From positions 1 through 10,618 of the forward strand of contig CANCXY010000107.1 of assembly GCA_947381875.1 (NCBI GenBank): a stretch of 10,618 bases of DNA. The letters run 5' to 3'. Of this stretch, positions 6,110-10,618 are shown piece by piece (the stretch's first letter is position 1; every line of letters starts with the position of its first letter). A program made the translations under genes and the position numbers. This DNA comes from an uncultured Clostridia bacterium (GTDB lineage Bacteria; Bacillota; Clostridia; Oscillospirales; Ruminococcaceae). The notes below the pieces were generated by a model, which saw only the letters and a program-made list of their open reading frames with translations, had not been told where the DNA came from and made no database searches.

Positions 6110-6138
6110 CTGACGGTACCTTGAAAACCGAATATGAT
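6110..6138 (+). promoter_or_regulatory. Promoter of the large serine recombinase gene
   Basis: CTGACG (6110-6115), a 17-base spacer, then TATGAT (6133-6138): four and five of six consensus matches with ideal spacing. It would give a leader of about 40 bases before the GTG at 6183. Confidence 0.45.
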
Positions 6139-6182
6139 CCGGTCTGAATTGTGGGGCAAGACCTTACAAGGAGGACAGGGCA

Positions 6183-7910
6183 GTGAAATATACCAATCAA
6201 TTTGGGGAGACAATTAACATTTCATCATCAGATGAAGTGTGGCTGAACGATGACTTTTTTGCAAGGGAGATGGCGAAGCTGCCGTCCGATGCACCGCGCG
6301 CGGCGCTGGCATTCCGGGTATCGACCAAAGGACAGGTAGACCATGACGACATCCCCATGCAAAAGATCGAGTGCCGCAAATTCTGCGCTGATCGTGGCTG
6401 GCGCGTGGTGCTGGAAAAGGCCGAAAAGGGCATATCCGGCTCCAAGGTGTCCGCCAGCAAGCGCGATGCCATACAGGAACTCAAAGCCGAGGCCGAAAAG
6501 GGCCATTTTGACATCCTGCTGGTGTTCATGTTCGACCGGCTTGGCCGGATCGAAAGCGAGACGCCGTATGTGGTAGAATGGTTTGTAAAGCATGGCGTTG
6601 AAGTCTGGAGTACCCGCGAGGGCCAGCAGCGCATTGACAGTCATACGGACAAGCTCATTAACTACATCCGCTTCTGGCAGGCGGCAGGGGAGTCGGAAAA
6701 GACCGCCGAGCGTGTGGCGACCCGTATCCAGCAGCTCAATTCGAGCGGCCTGTTTTCGGGCGGTGTGGTGCCGTATGGCTATCGCGCGGTTAACAAAGGC
6801 CGCGTCAACAAGAAAGGCCAGCCGGTCAAGGATTTGGAGATCGACCCGGACGAGGCACTCATTGTGCAGGAAGTGTTCCGCAAAACCGTGGAAGAGGCAT
6901 ACAGTGCCTATGCGCTGGCGTCAATGCTGAACAGCAGGGAACTGTGCACGCACAATGGTGCGCGGTTCACAGGGAATCATATCCTGCGCATCCTGCGGCA
7001 CGAGGGCTATACCGGCTATATCGTCACCAAAAGCGCCCGCTCGCAGTACATTCCCGAATTGGAGATCATCAATCGGGATACGTTTGAACAGGCAAACCGA
7101 ATCATTGCGCAGCGGTGCGACAAAAAGGCAGAGGAAAAGAGGTTGGCACGGGAAGCAGAAAATCCCGCGCTCCTTACGGGGAATCTCTACTGCGCACATT
7201 GCGGAGCAAGGCTTTCCGGCTTCATGCACAAAGACCGCTATAAGCTGCGGGACGGCACGGTGGTGGAAGCTATGAAAGCCAAATACAACTGTTTTCAACG
7301 GTATCAGGGCCTGCGGGAATGTGACGGGCAGGCCATCTATTTGGCCGAGCGCGTAGACGCGGTGGTACTGGCAGTAACACGCGAGCTGTTCGAGATGATC
7401 CGTCGGGAACCGAGGGATAAGGCTATGGAGCAGAAAGTCCGGCAGGAGGGCAGCGAGCAGCGGAAAAAGAAACGTGCGCTCGAAAAGAAGCTGCAAGACT
7501 GTGAACACGCGGTTGACCGCTACCAATCTGAGGTGCTGAAATGCCTTGACGGGCAGAGCAAATTTTCGGAGGAGATGTTATCGCGGCTGATCGCCAAGGC
7601 CGAAGCAGAACTGCAAGCCGCCCGTAAAGAATATGCAGCGGCAGTGAAGCAGGCAGAGGACGAAAAGGAAGTTGCGCGAAAGGTCAGAGAGTGCTATAAT
7701 CAGTTCTGTGGATGGGCCGATGAATTTGAGATGGCATCCACCGCGCGCAAGCGCGTGATTCTCAGCCAGCTTTACGACAAAGTTGAAGTTGGACGAGGGT
7801 ATCAGGTGACGGTACATTTGGGCATGAGCTACCGGCAATTTATTGAATTAGGGCATCCAAGCATACTATTGCAAGGCAAGGAAGACCGCAGTGAAATTGG
7901 TGTGGCCTGA
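6183..7910 (+). CDS. Large serine recombinase (site-specific integrase/excisionase)
   Basis: A 575-residue recombinase that likely integrates and excises this element through a serine-DNA intermediate. The resolvase domain (about 38-180) has the nucleophile Ser47 in FRVSTKGQ and Asp118-Arg119-Arg122 in FDRLGR. The recombinase domain (about 190-290) starts GGVVPYGYRAV. A zinc ribbon follows, with Cys337/Cys340 and Cys370/Cys380. A long charged coiled coil (about 410-510, rich in KKK, EKK and AEAEL) then leads to a C-terminal YRQFIELGHP motif. GTG 6183 follows AAGGAGG at 8 bases. The catalytic serine is unusually far from the N-terminus because of a 38-residue leader. All key residues are present, so it should be active. 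It reads directly into the tRNA-Lys junction 50 bases downstream, as expected for an integrase next to its attachment site. Confidence 0.93.
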   Translation: MKYTNQFGETINISSSDEVWLNDDFFAREMAKLPSDAPRAALAFRVSTKGQVDHDDIPMQKIECRKFCADRGWRVVLEKAEKGISGSKVSASKRDAIQELKAEAEKGHFDILLVFMFDRLGRIESETPYVVEWFVKHGVEVWSTREGQQRIDSHTDKLINYIRFWQAAGESEKTAERVATRIQQLNSSGLFSGGVVPYGYRAVNKGRVNKKGQPVKDLEIDPDEALIVQEVFRKTVEEAYSAYALASMLNSRELCTHNGARFTGNHILRILRHEGYTGYIVTKSARSQYIPELEIINRDTFEQANRIIAQRCDKKAEEKRLAREAENPALLTGNLYCAHCGARLSGFMHKDRYKLRDGTVVEAMKAKYNCFQRYQGLRECDGQAIYLAERVDAVVLAVTRELFEMIRREPRDKAMEQKVRQEGSEQRKKKRALEKKLQDCEHAVDRYQSEVLKCLDGQSKFSEEMLSRLIAKAEAELQAARKEYAAAVKQAEDEKEVARKVRECYNQFCGWADEFEMASTARKRVILSQLYDKVEVGRGYQVTVHLGMSYRQFIELGHPSILLQGKEDRSEIGVA

Positions 7911-7929
7911 AATGATTTGAAATTCGCTG

Positions 7930-8020
<91 letters not shown>

Positions 8021-8023
8021 CAG

Positions 8024-8067
8024 TCTGTCTAAAAACAACGAAAGAAGTTGTTATAGGCAGATTTTTT
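8024..8067 (+). terminator. Terminator of the tRNA-Lys gene
   Basis: TCTGTCTAAAAACAAC (8024-8039) pairs with GTTGTTATAGGCAGA (8047-8061) with minor mismatches, followed by six T residues (8062-8067). It starts 3 bases after the CCA end, as expected for the host tRNA transcription unit. Confidence 0.8.
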
Positions 8068-8085
8068 ATGCCATCAAAGGGAAGA

Positions 8086-8130
8086 AAACACCTGCCCGAA
8101 ACAGAGAAAATCTGTTTCGGGCAGGTGTTT
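8086..8130. terminator. Perfect 20-bp stem-loop, probable bidirectional terminator
   Basis: The arms 8086-8105 and 8111-8130 are perfectly complementary, with loop GAAAA. T-rich sequence follows on both strands (GTTTCTTT on plus, TTCTTCCC on minus). It lies between the tRNA and the convergent FliB-like gene and would stop transcription from both. A smaller GGGAAA/TTTCCC hairpin at 8205-8221 sits immediately beyond the FliB-like stop codon. Confidence 0.7.
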
Positions 8131-8225
8131 GTTTCTTTGATACTTTCCCACTCGGAGGGCGGGGAATAGAAGAATTTCACGCTATCATCCAAAGGGGCGC
8201 GGGACGGGAAATCCTTTCCCGGCGC

Positions 8226-9500
8226 TCACCGCAGCATATACGCCGCATAAGCCAAAGTATCCAGCCCCTCCTTCTGGCTGGCGTGGGCCTTCACATCCCG
8301 GCCCAGGTTGCGGTGCTGGGTGATATGCGCCAGCACCGCGATCAGGCGGATGAACCGCGCGTCGTCGTCCTCGCCCTCGCGCGGGGGCATCACACCCAGC
8401 AGGATGCGCAGCATCGCATACTGTTCGGCCAGGATCACTGCGTGGTATGCGGGAGAGCATTGCTCCCCCACATAGGTGAAGGGGAACAGGGAGGAGAAAA
8501 TGTAATTGACAAGGTAATTTTCCGCCGCCTGCGTGTAGCGTTTTAGGAACGGGTCGCCGGTTTCCCGCGCCTTGTCGCGCATGAAATCCAGCGCGGCGGG
8601 GCCGATCTCGAAGCGTCCGCCGCCCAGGTTTTCGCAATAGCCGCCGATGACCTGCATCATCTCTAATTTTTCGACGGCGCGTTCCGGCGTCATCAGGAGG
8701 TGCTTGGCCGGCAGCAGGATGGCCCAGCGGTGGGTGACGGGGTCGTAGGGCATGCGGTCAAACATAGACCCCCTCCCCGTACCGTGTACTTCCGCCGCCT
8801 GCGCGACGCACTGATCCAGCAGCGCGGGCAGGCGGTCCTCTTTGTTTTCGTGCAGGTAGCGGTCGGCGGCGCGCAGGGAAAGCCCGACGGAGAGGATGCG
8901 GTCGCGCAGGGGGACATCGTGCAGGCGCATAATCTCGATGCTGGCCTTGCGCATGGCCTGCAGGGAGGCGTAGTGCGGGTCAGATTCCTTCATGGCGGCG
9001 TGGGTATACATGCTGCCCAGGCGGTCGTCGGGGGCGATGGAGGCGGTCACACGCTCGAACTGGAGGGGCTGGCCGGTGAGCAGGGCCAGGCGCGCGGCCT
9101 CCTGGCAGGAGAGGGTGAGGGAGCGCTCCCAGGTGGTATCGGAGCCGACGGCGCGCTGCAAACGGGGGTAGATGGTGCAGGTATCGGAGAGGGCGTCCTG
9201 TCCGAGCTTGCGGAAGATGCCGCAGCCGCCGTCGGGGTCCTGAAAGAGGCATCGGCCGCTGTTCAGGAGCATGATGGCGTAATCGGCGTCGCTTTTATTT
9301 TTTTTGTTGCGCAGGATGGCCCGTTTGCATTTTTCGTGGAAGGCGTGGTCGGGCACGCCCATATATTGGAGGTAATGTTTTTTGTCGATCGTCACGGTCC
9401 AGTCGTGGCAGCAGTTGTCGGTGCAGTCGGGGCCGATGCACGAAAACTGCGCATAGTAGCTCGGCTGGATAATGGTGACGGTCTTTTCTTTTTTCGGCAT
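8226..9500 (-). CDS. fliB: FliB-like flagellin lysine-N-methylase family protein
   Basis: A 424-residue protein of the FliB family, whose Salmonella member methylates lysines of flagellin. The family signature is at the N-terminus: YYAQFSCIGPDCTDNCCHDW, with Cys21, Cys26, Cys30 and Cys31. Further cysteines lie in RCLFQDPDGGCGIFRKLG and SDTCTIYP. The pattern points to a bound metal or iron-sulphur centre. The rest is mostly helical with no membrane segment. The length is close to Salmonella FliB (about 400). ATG 9500 follows AGGGGA at about 8 bases. Codon use is GC-rich like the host transporter next door. No flagellar genes are visible nearby, so its substrate here could be flagellin encoded elsewhere or another protein. 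It belongs to the chromosome flanking the element and is divergent from the transporter gene. Confidence 0.85.
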   Translation of the reverse strand: MPKKEKTVTIIQPSYYAQFSCIGPDCTDNCCHDWTVTIDKKHYLQYMGVPDHAFHEKCKRAILRNKKNKSDADYAIMLLNSGRCLFQDPDGGCGIFRKLGQDALSDTCTIYPRLQRAVGSDTTWERSLTLSCQEAARLALLTGQPLQFERVTASIAPDDRLGSMYTHAAMKESDPHYASLQAMRKASIEIMRLHDVPLRDRILSVGLSLRAADRYLHENKEDRLPALLDQCVAQAAEVHGTGRGSMFDRMPYDPVTHRWAILLPAKHLLMTPERAVEKLEMMQVIGGYCENLGGGRFEIGPAALDFMRDKARETGDPFLKRYTQAAENYLVNYIFSSLFPFTYVGEQCSPAYHAVILAEQYAMLRILLGVMPPREGEDDDARFIRLIAVLAHITQHRNLGRDVKAHASQKEGLDTLAYAAYMLR

Positions 9501-9658
9501 AGTATTTCCCCTTTTCCCATTTCATAGAATTTCATAGCGGCGTATTTGTGCATTTCCGGGTACAGAAACCAATTTTGTCCGTTTTCCCCGCCGGAGGGGG
9601 GAGAAACAGCAGAATCTATTGTTTTTCGCCGCATAAAATCGCAAAACCTGATTTCTGC

Positions 9659-9687
9659 GTGACGCACAAAGGCCCTTTCTATATAAC
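9659..9687 (+). promoter_or_regulatory. Promoter of the EamA transporter gene
   Basis: GTGACG (9659-9664), a 17-base spacer, then TATAAC (9682-9687), lying 42 bases before the ATG at 9730. The 229-base divergent gap (9501-9729) otherwise shows a repeated TTTCATAG (near 9520 and 9530) and a GC-rich purine run at 9590-9601. I see no clear promoter for the minus-strand gene in it. Confidence 0.45.
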
Positions 9688-9729
9688 AATACAGGAAAAC
9701 GGGGCGCATTGCAAGAGGGGGACGGGGCT

Positions 9730-10557
9730 ATGGCCGAAGAAAAAAAGAAAACCGGCGCGCCGCTGCTGATAACGGCGGCGGTGCTGTGCAGCATTGGCGG
9801 GGTATGTATCCGAAGCATCCCGTGGACGCCGCTGGCGATTAACGGCGCGCGCAACGCCATTGCGGCGTGTATCACGTTTCTGTATCTGCGGTCGACGGGG
9901 CACAGGCTGATCCTGAACGGGGCGGTGGCCTGCGGGGCGCTGAGCCTGGCGCTCACGACGAATCTGTATGTGTTTTCCACGAAGTTAGCGGGGGCGGCCA
10001 ACGCGATCCTGCTGATGTACACCGCGCCGATTTTTGTATTGTTGTACCTCTGGTTTTTCCGGGGCGAACAGCCGCCGCGCGCGGCGGTATGCGCGTGCGC
10101 GCTGGTATTTGCGGGGGTAGGGTGCCTGGTAGCGGACGGCCTTTCGGGGGGCACATTGTTTGGGAACGTGCTGGGCCTGTGCAGCGGCATCAGTTATGCG
10201 GGGGTATTTTTAGTGAACACGGAGCCGGAGGGCGACGCGCTCTCCGCATACTTTTTCGGCCAGGTTGCGGGGGCGCTCCTGGGCCTGCCGTTCCTGTTCC
10301 GGGAGCGGGATTTCAGCGCCGTACCGCTGCTGTGCATCTTTGCGCTCGGCATTTTTCAGTTAGGCCTTTCCTATGTGCTGATGGCGAAAGGCCTTGCGCG
10401 CACGCCGCCCATGACGGCCAGCCTCCTCACCGCCATAGAGCCGATCCTCACGCCCATCTGGGTCATGCTCGCCTACGGCGAGCAGATGAGCGCTTTCGCG
10501 CTGGCCGGCGCCGCCCTTGTCATAGGCAGCGTAGCGTGGTACCAGACCCGGCGCTGA
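9730..10557 (+). CDS. EamA/DMT-family membrane transporter
   Basis: A 275-residue integral membrane protein of the drug/metabolite transporter superfamily, probably an exporter of a small metabolite or an amino acid. After a charged N-terminus (MAEEKKKTGA) there are about ten hydrophobic helices in two EamA repeats. The first repeat runs to about residue 135, including NAILLMYTAPIFVLLYLWFF. The second starts near NVLGLCSGISYAGVFLV and includes the typical MTASLLTAIEPILTPIWVML motif near the end. ATG 9730 is chosen because GAGGGGG lies 9 bases upstream. A TTG at 9709 in the same frame adds seven residues, which include the codons of that binding site. Its substrate cannot be told from sequence. 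It is host DNA, divergent from the FliB-like gene, and ends just before a GC-rich hairpin pair. Confidence 0.88.
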   Translation: MAEEKKKTGAPLLITAAVLCSIGGVCIRSIPWTPLAINGARNAIAACITFLYLRSTGHRLILNGAVACGALSLALTTNLYVFSTKLAGAANAILLMYTAPIFVLLYLWFFRGEQPPRAAVCACALVFAGVGCLVADGLSGGTLFGNVLGLCSGISYAGVFLVNTEPEGDALSAYFFGQVAGALLGLPFLFRERDFSAVPLLCIFALGIFQLGLSYVLMAKGLARTPPMTASLLTAIEPILTPIWVMLAYGEQMSAFALAGAALVIGSVAWYQTRR

Positions 10558-10564
10558 CGCGCTG

Positions 10565-10607
10565 CCGGGCTGCCGCCCGGACCTGCCCAGAGGGCGCCGC
10601 CCTCTGG
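10565..10607. repeat. Two adjacent GC-rich hairpins after the transporter gene
   Basis: CCGGGC/GCCCGG (10565-10570 and 10575-10580) is followed by CCAGAGGGC/GCCCTCTGG (10587-10595 and 10599-10607), both perfect. They start 8 bases after the stop codon and lack a T-tract. Twin GC-rich hairpins of this kind recur between genes in many Oscillospiraceae genomes (my recollection). They may be dispersed repeats that also act as transcription end or RNA-stability elements. Confidence 0.55.
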
Positions 10608-10618
10608 ACTCCCGCCGG

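Noticed and set aside
8700..9527. 275-codon open frame on the plus strand
   Set aside because: It is antisense to the FliB-like gene, is Gly/Val/Ala repetitive as expected from reading GC-rich coding DNA backwards, and has no family motif.

Overview
The window looks like the chromosome of a GC-rich Gram-positive gut-type Clostridium relative (Oscillospiraceae/Ruminococcaceae-like). The signs are strong AGGAGG-type ribosome binding sites, GTG and TTG starts, a clostridial-style large serine recombinase, a FliB-like lysine methylase, and GC-rich twin hairpins at the right end. The species cannot be fixed from the sequence. About three quarters of the window (1 to about 7960) is the right-hand end of an integrative mobile element. 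The rest (about 7960 to 10618) is host chromosome, visibly more GC-rich.

Element, left to right. The window opens inside the Res (helicase-nuclease) subunit of a type III restriction-modification system (1-822), of which only the last 273 residues are present. Convergent to it is an unrecognised 199-residue gene on the minus strand (879-1478). It diverges from a small XRE regulator (1647-1997) across an AT-rich region holding two promoters and an operator-like palindrome. An intergenic stretch of stem-loops and terminators (1998-2337) leads to a second XRE regulator (2338-2622). Next comes about 620 bases with no convincing gene but many short hairpins (2623-3246), directly upstream of a DinG-type iron-sulphur helicase (3247-5190). 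The helicase appears co-transcribed with a resolvase-like domain lacking the catalytic serine (5205-5624) and a 52-residue ORF (5636-5794), and this group ends at a GC-rich hairpin. A 29-residue membrane peptide (5859-5948) and a regulatory gap precede the large serine recombinase (6183-7910), the likely integrase.

Junction. Right after the recombinase lies the 3' part of a tRNA-Lys(CUU) gene (about 7958-8020). It keeps the anticodon arm, T arm, 3' acceptor strand and CCA, but the 5' acceptor strand and 5' D-stem have been replaced by unrelated sequence. The simplest reading is that the element inserted into the D-loop region of tRNA-Lys, and that the other half of the gene lies at the far end of the element, outside the window.

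Host flank. The tRNA terminator and a 20-bp perfect stem-loop are followed by a FliB-like flagellin lysine-N-methylase on the minus strand (8226-9500). Divergent from it is an EamA/DMT-family ten-helix transporter (9730-10557), and the window ends in two back-to-back GC-rich hairpins.

How the parts may work together (inference): the recombinase moves the element, the two XRE proteins probably control it, and the type III restriction system and perhaps the orphan gene are cargo. The helicase, resolvase-like protein and small ORF form one transcription unit whose role cannot be read from sequence alone. The least explained parts are the hairpin-rich leader before the helicase, the orphan minus-strand gene, and the serine-less recombinase domain.
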